A stretch of DNA of 64,000 nucleotides from Nostoc linckia z4 (GCF_002608075.1 NZ_LAHA01000023.1:82243-146242); one strand, 5' to 3'. Positions 42,507 to 51,930 are shown, counted from the stretch's first letter. Notes: a model not told the origin generated them from the sequence alone. A program made the numbers and translations.

Positions 42507-44675
42507 ATGTTTAATTTATTTAAACTCGGTAAAAATTACGAGTGTGTTTTACAGTTAAGTGAAGAGGACTGTGGAGCAGCATGTTTGGCTGCAATTTGCA
42601 AACATTATGGACGTTTTTTAAGTATCAATCGCTGTCGAGATGCAGTTGGAACTGGACAGTTAGGTACAACTTTGCTGGGTTTAAAACGTGGGTCTGAGGC
42701 TCTAGGTTTTAATGCTAGGGCAGTTAAGGCTGCACCTGCCATTGTAGACAAAATTAAAGAAATACAACTACCAGCAATTATCCATTGGCGTGGTCACCAT
42801 TGGGTTATTTTATACGACCAACGGGGAAAAAATTATGCGATCGCAGACCCAGCTGTAGGTATTCGTTATGTCAGCCGAGAAGAGTTGACCACAGCTTGGA
42901 ATGGGGTAATGTTATTAGTCGAACCAGATCCAGACCGCTTTTTTCAGCAGCCCCAAGAAGAAGCAAAAGGTGGTTTAGTACGCTTTTTTCACCGGATATT
43001 ACCTTATCGTGGGTTGTTGACTCAAGTTTTAGCGTTGAATATTGTTCTGGGTTTACTGGCTTTAGGTACTCCGGTTTTAATCCAACTACTTACAGATGAT
43101 GTCCTTGTACGCGGTGATACTCAGTTACTTACTGTTGTCGTCTCAGCTGTTGTAGTCATGAGCTTGTTTAGCAGTTGTCTGCAAGTATTACAAAGCACCA
43201 TGATTGCTCATTTTGGTCAACGACTGCAATTAGGCTTAGTTTTGGAGTTTGCGCGAAAAATTCTTCAGTTACCCCTCAATTATTACGAAGCTCGTCGCAG
43301 TGGGGAAATCAGTAGCCGACTAAGAGATATCAATGAAATTAATCAGTTGGTATCGCAAATTGTGGTTCTTTTACCCAGCCAGTTTTTTATTGCAGTGATA
43401 TCTTTGTGCTTGATGTTATTTTATAGCTGGAAACTAACATTAGCAGTTATTTTGTTTGCAGGGTTAATGACTGTATCTACCTTACCTTTTTTACCCATCT
43501 TGCAACAAAAAACGCGAAATTTGTTGGTTTTGGGGGCGGAAAATCAAGGAATTTTGGTAGAAACTTTTAAGGGAGCGCAGGTACTTAAAACCACAAATGC
43601 TGCACCGCAATTTTGGGATGAATTCCAAAGCCGTTTTGGTCGTCTAGCAAATTTGACTTTTAGTACTATCCAAATCGGAATTATTAACGGTACAATTGCT
43701 AAACTTTTGGCTACTCTCGGCGGAGTAATTTTACTTGGGTTAGGAAGTATTTTGGTAATTCAAGGAGAATTGAGCATCGGTCAAATGCTGGCTTTTAACG
43801 CCCTACAGGTGAATGTCCTAAATTTAATTGACTCTTTAATTAACTTTATCGATGAATACTTTCGCTCTCACACAGCAGTGTCTCGTTTATTAGAAGTTAT
43901 TGATGCAACGCCGGAAGTAGTTGGAGGTAGTCAAAAGCCAGTTGCTCAAATTTCTGGAGATGCAGATATTCGCTGTTCTCATTTGCAATTTCATCACCCA
44001 GGAAGAGTTGATTTATTAGAGGATTTTTCTCTCAAGCTTCCTGGGGGAAAAGTAACTGCTTTAATTGGTAAATCAGGCTGTGGTAAAAGTACTCTGGCGA
44101 AAGTGATTGCAGGTTTATATCAGCTAAACTCTGGCAATATTCGCATTGGCTTCTATAACATTCAAGACCTTTCCTTGGATTGTTTGCGACAACAAGTAGT
44201 TTATGTACCCCAAGAACCTCATTTCTGGAGTCGGTCGATTTTGGAAAACTTCCGCTTAGGAACGCCTTACATTTCCTTTGAAGAAATTGTCAAAGCTTGT
44301 CAAATTGCAGATGCAGATGAGTTTATCAGTCAGCTTCCAAATCAATATCAAACTGTTTTGGGGGAATTTGGGGCGAATCTCTCTGGCGGACAAAGACAAA
44401 GATTAGCGATCGCTAGAGGTATTCTCACTAATCCACCCGTACTCATTTTAGACGAAGCAACCGCCGGACTCGATCCAGTCAGCGAATCTCACGTACTAGA
44501 CCGACTCCTGGAATACCGACAAGGCAAAAGCACAATCTTAATCACCCATCGTCCCAGTGTCATTAATCGAGCCGACTGGATTGTCATGCTAGATAAAGGT
44601 CAGGTGCAAATACAAGGTACTCCTGAAACTTTTCTCTCTCAGCAAGGAGAGCATTTAAAGTTTTTATCACTGTAA
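42507..44675 (+). CDS. Peptidase C39-containing ABC exporter (PCAT/HlyB-type) for double-glycine peptides
   Basis: 722 residues from ATG 42507. Upstream in-frame codons only translate a heptamer repeat, so I reject the longer start at 42435. The N-terminal C39 peptidase domain (~5-140) has the conserved Gln and Cys22 in QLSEEDCGAACL, His in WRGHHWVIL and Asp in AIADPAVG, so it should cleave after the leader Gly-Gly. Six transmembrane helices follow (~165-440), then an ATPase with Walker A GKSGCGKST, signature LSGGQRQR and Walker B VLILDEA. It works with the HlyD protein encoded upstream; the substrates are probably the small precursors at 38952, 44702 and 45355. Confidence 0.95.
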   Translation: MFNLFKLGKNYECVLQLSEEDCGAACLAAICKHYGRFLSINRCRDAVGTGQLGTTLLGLKRGSEALGFNARAVKAAPAIVDKIKEIQLPAIIHWRGHHWVILYDQRGKNYAIADPAVGIRYVSREELTTAWNGVMLLVEPDPDRFFQQPQEEAKGGLVRFFHRILPYRGLLTQVLALNIVLGLLALGTPVLIQLLTDDVLVRGDTQLLTVVVSAVVVMSLFSSCLQVLQSTMIAHFGQRLQLGLVLEFARKILQLPLNYYEARRSGEISSRLRDINEINQLVSQIVVLLPSQFFIAVISLCLMLFYSWKLTLAVILFAGLMTVSTLPFLPILQQKTRNLLVLGAENQGILVETFKGAQVLKTTNAAPQFWDEFQSRFGRLANLTFSTIQIGIINGTIAKLLATLGGVILLGLGSILVIQGELSIGQMLAFNALQVNVLNLIDSLINFIDEYFRSHTAVSRLLEVIDATPEVVGGSQKPVAQISGDADIRCSHLQFHHPGRVDLLEDFSLKLPGGKVTALIGKSGCGKSTLAKVIAGLYQLNSGNIRIGFYNIQDLSLDCLRQQVVYVPQEPHFWSRSILENFRLGTPYISFEEIVKACQIADADEFISQLPNQYQTVLGEFGANLSGGQRQRLAIARGILTNPPVLILDEATAGLDPVSESHVLDRLLEYRQGKSTILITHRPSVINRADWIVMLDKGQVQIQGTPETFLSQQGEHLKFLSL

Positions 44676-44701
44676 AAAATAGCTGCTAAGCAAATAAAAC
44701 T

Positions 44702-45025
44702 ATGTCTGAAAATATCCAATCCGACAATTCTCAATTTTTCCAAGATTTATCGCCAGAAGAACAAGAAAGCCTAGTGGCTGGACAGAATATACCAAGTGTA
44801 AGTAATTTTTTACTCCAGCAAGCTAAAACTGAAACTTCAGCAAGCAACCTATTAATGACTGCAAATGGTGATGTTTCTTCACAAAAATCCAAATATATAA
44901 CCTCACAACTTAACCTAGCATCTTCCCTAAACTTAGATTTTTCCATACCAAATTTTAGTTCCTTGGCAAATCTCATCAATCAGCCTATTGTAAATATTCT
45001 CAATAAAATATTTACCAACAAATAA
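44702..45025 (+). CDS. Putative secreted peptide precursor B with double-glycine-like leader
   Basis: 107 residues, 26 bp after the exporter stop and so probably in its operon. The N-terminus FFQDLSPEEQESLVAGQ matches the leader of precursors A and C (DLSxEqQ..L..GG) but ends Ala-Gly-Gln rather than Gly-Gly. The ~80-residue remainder is Ser/Asn/Leu-rich with amphipathic helices (SQLNLASSLNLDF, NLINQPIVNILNKIF). It ends at a strong terminator. Cleavage after Ala-Gly is inference. Confidence 0.75.
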   Translation: MSENIQSDNSQFFQDLSPEEQESLVAGQNIPSVSNFLLQQAKTETSASNLLMTANGDVSSQKSKYITSQLNLASSLNLDFSIPNFSSLANLINQPIVNILNKIFTNK

Positions 45026-45036
45026 ATCGTTTATTA

Positions 45037-45084
45037 AAAAACATTTTTACTTTTACACATTTATGTAAAAGTAAAAATGTTTTT
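45037..45084 (+). terminator. Strong intrinsic terminator of the exporter operon
   Basis: A perfect 21-bp stem (45037-45057 with 45064-45084), a 6-nt loop and then TATGTTTTTT. It lies 11 bp after the precursor B stop codon. Being AT-rich and symmetrical, it may act in both directions. Confidence 0.85.
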
Positions 45085-45354
45085 ATGTTTTTTATAATTT
45101 AAAAAATCAAATTAATTTACTATTTTATAGGTTTAATGAAATAAATATTATTTCATTAACCGATAGTAGTAATTTATTAAATAATGTTTATAACTTGAGA
45201 TGAATTTTATATTAAAATTTGAATGTTCTGAATCTATAACTTTAGGACAATTAAATCATCAAAAAATAAGTTTATAAAAAACTATAGGTGAGTGACAGTT
45301 ATGTTGAAACCATATATGTCTACACACCTACATTTGTAAGGGAGGTCATTAATC
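45085..45354. other. Leader region of peptide gene C
   Basis: Very AT-rich promoter region between the exporter terminator and precursor C. It ends in ATTTGTAAGGGAGGTCATTAATC before the ATG, the sequence it shares with precursor A, including a near-ideal GGGAGG ribosome site. Confidence 0.55.
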
Positions 45355-45540
45355 ATGTTGAATCAAGCTACCCAATCTTATTTACTTGTGGATTTATCCA
45401 CTGAAGACCAACAGCTTCTGACTGGTGGTAAAAGAGATAGAGACATAGACTTCAAAAAAGGTTACTTCTACTTGTTCCCTAAAGGTGAGGACTTCTACTA
45501 TGAAGGCAAAGCCAAGAAGAAAGAATTCGATGAAGACTAA
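45355..45540 (+). CDS. Double-glycine leader peptide precursor C (highly charged core)
   Basis: 61 residues. Leader of 25 residues with LLVDLSTEDQQLLTGG, the same pattern and length as precursor A. After Gly-Gly comes a 36-residue core dominated by Lys, Asp, Glu and aromatic residues (GYFYLFPKGEDFYYEG), without cysteine. It has its own strong ribosome site and a hairpin downstream, so it is transcribed separately from the exporter, like a high-level peptide gene. The role (antimicrobial, signalling or matrix peptide) is unknown. Confidence 0.82.
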   Translation: MLNQATQSYLLVDLSTEDQQLLTGGKRDRDIDFKKGYFYLFPKGEDFYYEGKAKKKEFDED

Positions 45541-45587
45541 CTTAGGTTATTTTTTGGTTGTGTAACTTAGTTATGCAGCTTTGATTT

Positions 45588-45622
45588 AGCACCCATGAAG
45601 GTATTTTGCCAGCATGGGTGCT
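45588..45622 (+). terminator. Hairpin downstream of peptide gene C
   Basis: AGCACCCATG and CATGGGTGCT form a perfect 10-bp stem with a 15-nt loop, 47 bp past the stop. A T-rich stretch comes only ~20 bp later, so the terminator role is likely but not ideal. Confidence 0.5.
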
Positions 45623-45820
45623 TACTTAATGTATAAATTTTTTTAAATTTTTTGCCCATAATTCGGTTTGGTTTATACCTTTTTCTTCCTTCTCCCTTCT
45701 ACTCTTTGCCTCCTGTCTTTTCTTTCTTTTATAAAAAATTCAAGGTGCGTTAGCCTACGGCATAACACACCCTACATAAAATTAATGATTATGGATATTT
45801 TGGATGTAGCTGGGCAAAAA

Positions 45821-46747
45821 TTATGCTTCTAATTTTGCCGAGTTTAGGAACTGCGATCGCTCCCGAATCCAGTCTTGTAAAATCGGATTAACTAACTCTG
45901 GTGCTTCATCTTGGGGACAATGCCCCACTCCTTCTAAAGGAATAAACTTTTGTACTTGGGGAAAATTAGCTAATTCTCTACCTAATTCAATAGGTTCCCA
46001 AGGATCGGCTGCTCCCCACAAAATAATTGCCGGACAAGGTAACAACGGTAAAAGGTCTTCTGGTAAAGGCCCTGTGGAATAAGAAGTAAATGCTAGAAAT
46101 ACAGCTACAGCACCAGGATCGCTGGCTGGAGCAGTCAGAATATCTACTAATTCATCTGTAACTACTTCTGCGTTGGCGTAGGCTTTGAGTAAAATTTTGC
46201 GTACTGTTTTTGGTTTGGCGACTTGATTGAAAAAGAATTCACCAACTGGTTTAATAGACAATACCCGTTGCAGTAAAGGCGCTCCTGTACGCCGAATCCA
46301 GGGTAAAGTTACCCGTTTGCGATCGTGCAACAACCTTAGAGAACAGTTGAGCAAAGCAACTCCCAAAGCAATATCTGGCTGACTCACCGCTGCTTGCATG
46401 GCTACAATGCAGCCAATGGAATTTCCAACTAAAAAAGCTGGTTCACCCACCACTTCGCGACAAAAATCTGCCACTTGCTCTCCCCAAGTTTCTAAGGTGT
46501 AGGCAATTTTTTCACCAGGTTTGGGTTTGGCTGAAGCACCAAAGCCAATCAAATCAATGGCATAAACACGACAATTCTCTGCTAATGCAGGAATATTTTT
46601 TCGCCAGTGCCACCAAGAAGCCCCAAATCCATGCACCAGAACGACAGCTGGGCCAGTGGTTCCACTGCATTGATAGCAAATACTAAAACCTTGCCAAATC
46701 CAGGTTTTTGTAGACGTAAACGCTGTGTTTGAACTTGAGATTGTCAT
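45821..46747 (-). CDS. Alpha/beta-fold hydrolase
   Basis: 308 residues. Oxyanion-hole region VVLVHGFGASWWHWR, nucleophile elbow GNSIGC (Ser), acid residue in WGAADPWEP and catalytic His in GVGHCPQDEAP form a complete triad. The plant-like HGFGASWWHWR segment is usual in cyanobacterial and plastid hydrolases related to pheophytinase. The substrate cannot be inferred. No neighbour on the same strand; the gene is probably monocistronic. Confidence 0.92.
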   Translation of the reverse strand: MTISSSNTAFTSTKTWIWQGFSICYQCSGTTGPAVVLVHGFGASWWHWRKNIPALAENCRVYAIDLIGFGASAKPKPGEKIAYTLETWGEQVADFCREVVGEPAFLVGNSIGCIVAMQAAVSQPDIALGVALLNCSLRLLHDRKRVTLPWIRRTGAPLLQRVLSIKPVGEFFFNQVAKPKTVRKILLKAYANAEVVTDELVDILTAPASDPGAVAVFLAFTSYSTGPLPEDLLPLLPCPAIILWGAADPWEPIELGRELANFPQVQKFIPLEGVGHCPQDEAPELVNPILQDWIRERSQFLNSAKLEA

Positions 46748-46845
46748 AGGGAATTCGATGAACGCAACGGTATGAAATTTCTAGCACTCAAATCAAGCAA
46801 AATTGTTTTGATTTTGCCTCAGGAAATTCTAAAAATAAACAACGG

Positions 46846-46954
46846 CATATGGTGGTTGACTGTTGACTGTTGACTATTGACTGTTGACTGTAAAACCTTA
46901 ACGGTTAACAGTTAAGAGTCTTTTCATGGAATATTTTTTTACTTGGAAGTCCCT
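46846..46954 (+). repeat. MITE-like repeat family 1, right-end copy
   Basis: GTTGACTGTTGACTGTTGAC heptamers and inverted GTTAACAGTTAAG are followed by GGAATATTTTTTTACTTGGAAGTCCCT, identical to the family-1 right end. The AACTCCAAAAAATAAA left end is missing. Confidence 0.65.
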
Positions 46955-47301
46955 AAAATTTATCAGATTTTCAAATTAAATCTTTTGGTCTAGTGATAAT
47001 TTAGACATACGACACAAAAACTTCTAGGCATTTAATACTAGCGTTATGCTAATAGTTTTATCGAGCATAGGCAGTGTTCGTATTGTTGGTAAAGCTAATT
47101 TACTCACAAATTAGATTATGTCAGTATTAGGAACCATAGTTTCTCCGATCTCAATCAAATTTTCGCCATGTTGGCACACATTTAGACTGTGATGCTATCC
47201 TTGAACTTCGATAACCATACTACTTGTGATACTTTACACTTGGTAATATACCTGGCGTGAAGGAAGTAACACATACAACAAAAAAAACAATTATAAAAGT
47301 G

Positions 47302-47418
47302 ATGGAATTGGTATCAGTGCTAGATTCAGTAGTTTCACAATTTACGATCGCCAAGTTGGTTCATAAAATTGTTGGACATGAGGCATCGGCTAAGGGGTGG
47401 TTTGCAACTGGAAACTGA
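47302..47418 (+). CDS. Possible small protein (38 aa)
   Basis: ATG 47302 opens a 38-codon frame (MELVSVLDSVVSQFTIAKLV..., ending GWFATGN). It has a plausible amphipathic composition, but only a weak purine stretch stands before the ATG. It lies 51 bp upstream of the thioredoxin-like gene on the same strand. I cannot tell a real small protein from chance. Confidence 0.2.
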   Translation: MELVSVLDSVVSQFTIAKLVHKIVGHEASAKGWFATGN

Positions 47419-47469
47419 CGCTGAATTTCACAATATTTTTCTTGTTCCTAGTCCTGCGAGCCAGAAAAG

Positions 47470-48012
47470 ATGAATATACTAGAAACAATTGATACTCCTA
47501 TCGGCAGCTACGCACCAGATTTTGAACTCCCAGGAATTGATGGTCAAGTACACCATCTTAGCCGTTATCTTGAGAAGTTCCGTGCAGTGGGCGTGGTTTT
47601 TATATGTAACCACTGTCCTTATGTAGAGTTGTATGTAGACAGACTTAAAAAGATTCAAGCGGAATTTGCTCTTTCAAGTTTCACCTTGATTGGGATGAAT
47701 GGTAGCGACTCCGGGTCAACCTTTGAAAATATGAAAGCTTTTGCCCAGCGTCACGAGTTGAATTTCCCTTACTTGTGGGACTCAACCCAAGATGTGACCC
47801 GCAGTTTTGGGGCTATAAAAACACCAATGGCGTTTTTGATAGATAGTACAGGCATAGTACGCTACAAAGGTCAAATTGACGATCGCCCCCAAGATCCATC
47901 ATTTGTGGGACAGACTTATTTGAAAACAGCGATCGGGTGTTTGTTTGCTGGTCAAGAAATAGCTATACCACAAACAGAACCAATAGGTACTACATTGATT
48001 TGGCGTAACTAG
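47470..48012 (+). CDS. Thioredoxin-like/peroxiredoxin-like family protein
   Basis: 180 residues with a thioredoxin fold: [10 protein letters not shown] at the start, redox motif C-N-H-C-P ([14 protein letters not shown]), cis-Pro region KTPMAFLID and [16 protein letters not shown]. This layout is that of TlpA/AhpC-TSA-like redoxins in cyanobacteria. There is no signal peptide, so it should be cytoplasmic. It is 71 bp upstream of pyrH on the same strand, though a functional link is not evident. Confidence 0.88.
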   Translation: MNILETIDTPIGSYAPDFELPGIDGQVHHLSRYLEKFRAVGVVFICNHCPYVELYVDRLKKIQAEFALSSFTLIGMNGSDSGSTFENMKAFAQRHELNFPYLWDSTQDVTRSFGAIKTPMAFLIDSTGIVRYKGQIDDRPQDPSFVGQTYLKTAIGCLFAGQEIAIPQTEPIGTTLIWRN

Positions 48013-48083
48013 ACATAGATAGTCCCTCTAACTGCTATCTTAAATTGGAGGCAATTGCAACTTTTTTGATAAAGCGTAACTTC

Positions 48084-48812
48084 ATGGGAACGAATTACCG
48101 ACGGGTTTTACTCAAACTGAGCGGTGAAGCTTTAATGGGCAACATGGGCTATGGCATCGATCCAGAAGTGGTGAAAGAAATAGCCCAGGAAATAGCAGAG
48201 GTGGTAGCCACTGGGTCTCAAATCGCCATCGTTGTTGGCGGCGGCAATATTTTTCGTGGCGTCAAAGCAGCATCGGCGGGGATGGATAGGGCAACCGCTG
48301 ACTATGTAGGAATGATTGCCACGGTAATGAATGCCATGACGCTGCAAGATTCGCTGGAGCGAATAGGAGTGCAAACGCGGGTACAAACTGCGATCGCGAT
48401 GCAAGAATTAGCGGAACCGTATATTCGTCGTCGTGCCATCCGTCATCTTGAAAAAGGGCGGGTGGTAATTTTTGGCGCTGGTTCTGGAAATCCCTTCTTT
48501 ACCACAGACACCACTGCCGCATTAAGAGCCGCAGAAATTGAAGCTGAAGTGATTTTTAAAGCCACCAAGGTAGATGGAATCTACGACGCCGATCCTCAAA
48601 TTCATCCTAACGCCAAGCGTTATAAGACCCTCACCTACACGCACGTTTTGGCTCATGATTTGCGAGTAATGGATAGTACTGCGATTGCCTTGTGTAAAGA
48701 AAATAACATCCCAATTTTGGTATTTGACTTAACGGTGCGAGGTAACATCCACCGAGCAGTCCTGGGAGAAACCATCGGCACCCTTGTGGGAGGTTCTTGT
48801 GAAATTAGCTGA
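48084..48812 (+). CDS. pyrH: UMP kinase
   Basis: 242 residues from ATG 48084 ([19 protein letters not shown]); an extension to 48045 would add residues not found in the family. It phosphorylates UMP to UDP and is essential for pyrimidine nucleotides. Amino-acid-kinase motifs: [31 protein letters not shown] segment ([14 protein letters not shown]), [17 protein letters not shown] segment ([13 protein letters not shown]), [13 protein letters not shown]. Its 3' end overlaps frr by 14 bp, the conserved pyrH-frr pair. Confidence 0.97.
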   Translation: MGTNYRRVLLKLSGEALMGNMGYGIDPEVVKEIAQEIAEVVATGSQIAIVVGGGNIFRGVKAASAGMDRATADYVGMIATVMNAMTLQDSLERIGVQTRVQTAIAMQELAEPYIRRRAIRHLEKGRVVIFGAGSGNPFFTTDTTAALRAAEIEAEVIFKATKVDGIYDADPQIHPNAKRYKTLTYTHVLAHDLRVMDSTAIALCKENNIPILVFDLTVRGNIHRAVLGETIGTLVGGSCEIS

Positions 48813-49347
48813 AGCTGAGAGTACGATGCAAAAAACTGTTGAGGCGACTCAACGAGCATTTAACACAATTCGCACTGGTCGCGCCAATGCGAGTTTACTA
48901 GATAAAGTCTTGGTGGACTACTACGGTTCGCCGACACCCCTAAAATCAGTGGCAAATATTAGCACACCAGATGCTTCAACAATTCTGATTCAGCCTTACG
49001 AGCGCAACACTTTAAACATCATTGAGAAAGCAATTTCTCTTTCGGATGTAGGTTTAACACCAAGTAATGATGGTAGCGTAATTCGGCTGAATATTCCGCC
49101 TTTGACGAGCGATCGGCGTAAAGAATTTGTCAAAACAGCCGCTAAGTATGCTGAAGAAGGTCGGGTTGCCATTCGCAACATCCGTCGCGATGCTCTAGAC
49201 TCGATTCGCAAACAGGAAAAGGCGTCTGAAATCTCCAAAGATGAATCAAAAGACCAGCAAGACAACTTGCAAAAACTCACCAATGAGTACATCGCCAAAA
49301 TAGATGCATCATTGGCAGAAAAAGAAAAAGACATCACGACTGTTTAA
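48799..49347 (+). CDS. frr: Ribosome recycling factor
   Basis: 182 residues from GTG 48799, which has GGGAGG five to six bases upstream and gives the family N-terminus (V/M)[21 protein letters not shown] at 48784 would be further upstream and is rejected. The protein releases ribosomes from mRNA together with EF-G. The family segments [30 protein letters not shown] and [16 protein letters not shown] are intact. Translationally coupled to pyrH. Confidence 0.97.
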   Translation: MKLAEAESTMQKTVEATQRAFNTIRTGRANASLLDKVLVDYYGSPTPLKSVANISTPDASTILIQPYERNTLNIIEKAISLSDVGLTPSNDGSVIRLNIPPLTSDRRKEFVKTAAKYAEEGRVAIRNIRRDALDSIRKQEKASEISKDESKDQQDNLQKLTNEYIAKIDASLAEKEKDITTV

Positions 49348-49366
49348 AGTCTAAGGTCTAAAGCAT

Positions 49367-49407
49367 AAAGGCTGGAGAATGGCATAAAATTCTTCAGCCT
49401 TTTTAAT
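49367..49407 (+). terminator. Intrinsic terminator of pyrH-frr
   Basis: AAGGCTGGAGAAT...ATTCTTCAGCCTTTTTAA forms a 12-bp stem with one mismatch and a T tail, 20 bp past the frr stop codon. Confidence 0.8.
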
Positions 49408-49590
49408 TAGTCTTTTGAGTCTTTTGTGAAATGTGATGTCTGTGTATGTCTACATAGCTTTGTAAAGCTGAATTTGAGCGATCGCTGGAATAATTTGAAT
49501 GCTATAATAGCAAAGGGGACGCGCTAAACATTATCCCCAACATTGCAAGATTTGAATGTCAATAAACTTCAAATCTCTAAATAAATATCT

Positions 49591-49675
49591 GGAGAGGTGT
49601 CCGAGCGGTTCATGGTGACGCACTCGAAATGCGTTTTGGGGAAACCCAACGGGGGTTCGAATCCCCCCCTCTCCG
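49591..49675 (+). tRNA. tRNA-Ser (CGA)
   Basis: An 85-nt cloverleaf. Acceptor stem GGAGAGG/CCTCTCC with discriminator G; D-arm TCCGAGCGGTTCATGGTGA; anticodon loop CTCGAAA with anticodon CGA; a long variable arm (TTTTGGGGAAACCCAAC region), typical of class II serine tRNA; and T-arm GGGGGTTCGAATCCCCC. CCA is not encoded. Confidence 0.95.
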
Positions 49676-50018
49676 TTCAAAACACTATCTTAAAGCCATA
49701 CTAAAAATCACAAGTCTTTGCTTTGACTAAGTACAACATTCATTAATTCGTAGCTAATTCTCTGCACCCCTTTGCGTTTACCTTTGCGTTTACCTTTGCG
49801 TTTAAATTTAAACTCTCAATTCGCCACGACCTTGTGCAAAGCTGTACTAAGCCGTTCCCTGTTCTCTTTTAACTATAGTTACCAGATATATTGCATTCGA
49901 GGGAGAATCACCATACTTCAGTAATTACTTAGCTTGATATTTGTTAGAAAACACTAAAATATACATTGCTAACACAGATTTTTAGGATAAACTAATGCCA
50001 TCGTGTGAGGAGTGAACG
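49676..50018. other. Intergenic region after tRNA-Ser, no gene found
   Basis: The only notable content is a triple direct repeat of TTTGCGTTTACC around 49770-49805. An AT-rich segment precedes the CapA-like gene, with GTGAGGAGTGAACG as its ribosome site. Confidence 0.5.
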
Positions 50019-51191
50019 ATGGCAGATACAAGCTTGGGGCGAGCAGTTTCGTTCGCTTTTGTTGGTGTATGTTTTTATTTAGGTATTGGCGTGGGAGTGG
50101 TGATTCGGCTGGGGCAATCACAGCGAACAAACGCTGCTACTACACCTGTTGAATCTGGCTTGTTACCATTGACCATACCTGAATTTAGGGAACCAACATT
50201 AAAAAAACAAATCTTTGCAGGCACTATCACCATTAAAGCTGTTGGAGATATTATTCCTGGTACTAATTTTCCTAACTACAGATTGCCCCGCTTTCAAGAT
50301 CAACTTTTACCAAAATCTGTGAGAACTCACTTACAAGGATCTGATATCTTATTTGGTAACTTTGAAAGTAGTTTAACTAATCATCCATACACTACTAAAG
50401 ATATTAATCGAGAACAAGTTTTTGCATTTCGTTCTCCACCTGCATACGCCCAGTTATTTGCTAAAGCTGGTTTTAATGTATTCAATATGGCAAATAATCA
50501 TGCAATGGATTTTGGTTTGGTAGGGTTCAAAGATACAAAAAAGAATCTTGAGGCTGCGGGCATTGCTACATTAGGTCATAAAAATCAAATTCTCTATCTA
50601 AAAGCTAACAATATTCCTGTGGGAATGATTGGTTTTTCTCCTTATGAAATGTATAATTCTATCCATAATTTAGTAGCAGCCGAAAAACTTGTAGCGCAAG
50701 CCAAAAAGAATGCCAACATTGTAATAGTATCGATGCACGCTGGAGCAGAAGGAACGGAGGCATTACACGTTAAAAATCAGACAGAATTTTTTTATGGAGA
50801 AAATCGAGGTAATTCAATTAATTTTGCCAGAAAAATGATTGATGCTGGAGCAGATTTAGTACTGGGACACGGGCCTCACGTTCCTAGAGCAATGGAAATC
50901 TATAAGAATAAAATCATAGCTTATTCTTTAGGAAATTTTTTAGGATATCGGACTTTATCTACAAATGCTCAAGCTGGCGACTCGCTAATTTTAGAAGTCA
51001 AAATCAACTCATCTGGCAATTTGGTATCAAGTAAAATTATTCCCATTCGCATGGATAAGCAGGGAATTCCTCAAGTCGATCGCCATTTCAGGACACTCAA
51101 ACTTATGCGTTATTTGAATAATAAAGCTTTTCCTAAAAATCCGGTAAAAATTAACAACAAAGGTGAGATTATTATCAAAACTAAATCATAG
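50019..51191 (+). CDS. CapA-family protein (poly-gamma-glutamate/metallophosphatase-like)
   Basis: 390 residues. An N-terminal membrane anchor (~8-30) is followed by the CapA fold, related to calcineurin-like phosphatases: VGDIIPGTNF, NFESSLTNH, NMANNHAMDFG, VSMHAGAEG, LGHGPHVPRAMEIYKNK and YSLGNFLGY. The metal-binding Asp, Asn and His residues are present. CapA proteins take part in poly-gamma-glutamate or capsule synthesis, but no capBC is nearby, so the role is open. Ribosome site GAGGAG precedes the ATG. Confidence 0.9.
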   Translation: MADTSLGRAVSFAFVGVCFYLGIGVGVVIRLGQSQRTNAATTPVESGLLPLTIPEFREPTLKKQIFAGTITIKAVGDIIPGTNFPNYRLPRFQDQLLPKSVRTHLQGSDILFGNFESSLTNHPYTTKDINREQVFAFRSPPAYAQLFAKAGFNVFNMANNHAMDFGLVGFKDTKKNLEAAGIATLGHKNQILYLKANNIPVGMIGFSPYEMYNSIHNLVAAEKLVAQAKKNANIVIVSMHAGAEGTEALHVKNQTEFFYGENRGNSINFARKMIDAGADLVLGHGPHVPRAMEIYKNKIIAYSLGNFLGYRTLSTNAQAGDSLILEVKINSSGNLVSSKIIPIRMDKQGIPQVDRHFRTLKLMRYLNNKAFPKNPVKINNKGEIIIKTKS

Positions 51192-51266
51192 CGATCGCCC
51201 TCATATTCACAATCTAAACTAGAGAATCATAATTGACTGATTTTCAAAATTTTATCAAACTTCCAA

Positions 51267-51731
51267 ATGTCTAAGAACTTAAAAATAGTTTCTGGCGGCC
51301 AAACAGGAGCAGACCGCGCAGCTCTCGATTGGGCTATAGCTCATAAAGTTCCTCACGGAGGCTGGTGTCCTCAAGGGCGTAAAGCAGAAGATGGTGTAAT
51401 TCATATATGTTATAACCTCACTGAAACACCATCGACCGAATATTCCCAGCGCACTGAATGGAATGTCCGCGACTCTGATGGAACTATTATATTTTCTATC
51501 ACTGAAAAACTTTTTGCTGGCACTTTATTAACTGCTCAATTAACTCAAAAATATCACAAACCTTATATACATATATGTCAAGGATTCACTTTAAATACTG
51601 TCAGTGAATTATTATTATTTATCTCCAAATATAAAATAGTAACTCTGAATATTGCAGGGCCAAGAGCCTCAGATGAACCAGAAGTATATCAGTTTGTCAA
51701 AAGTACTTTAGAAAAAGCTATTTTTCCCTAA
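51267..51731 (+). CDS. Putative molybdenum-cofactor carrier-like (Rossmann/LOG-type) protein
   Basis: 154 residues with SGGQTGADRAALDWA at the N-terminus, GWCPQGRKAEDG, TEWNVRDSDGTIIF, and the C-terminal LNIAGPRASDEP. This pattern fits the putative MoCo-carrier family (Pfam MoCo_carrier). Function is inferred only from the family name. The gene stands alone 75 bp after the CapA-like gene on the same strand. Confidence 0.85.
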   Translation: MSKNLKIVSGGQTGADRAALDWAIAHKVPHGGWCPQGRKAEDGVIHICYNLTETPSTEYSQRTEWNVRDSDGTIIFSITEKLFAGTLLTAQLTQKYHKPYIHICQGFTLNTVSELLLFISKYKIVTLNIAGPRASDEPEVYQFVKSTLEKAIFP

Positions 51732-51930
51732 ATGCAGCAAATTCTAGTTTTTCAAGTACGCAACCTTAGTTTTAACACCAAGCATCAAACTTGTTTTACT
51801 ACTGAATTCTGACTACTGAATTCTGAATTCTGTTTTATTAAATAACTCTTAAACCGTGTAAAAGGGTACTCTTGCATTCTATTTGTATCTGATATGTTCC
51901 TGATATTAAGAATAATGTTATCAGGTAGTA

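Larger units (their letters stand above)
46748..47469. other. Intergenic region with repeats and one tiny reading frame
   Basis: It contains heptamer repeats and the right half of a family-1 element (own entry). A 38-codon frame at 47302-47418 is listed separately. No recognised operator. The promoters of the divergent hydrolase and thioredoxin-like genes lie here. Confidence 0.5.
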
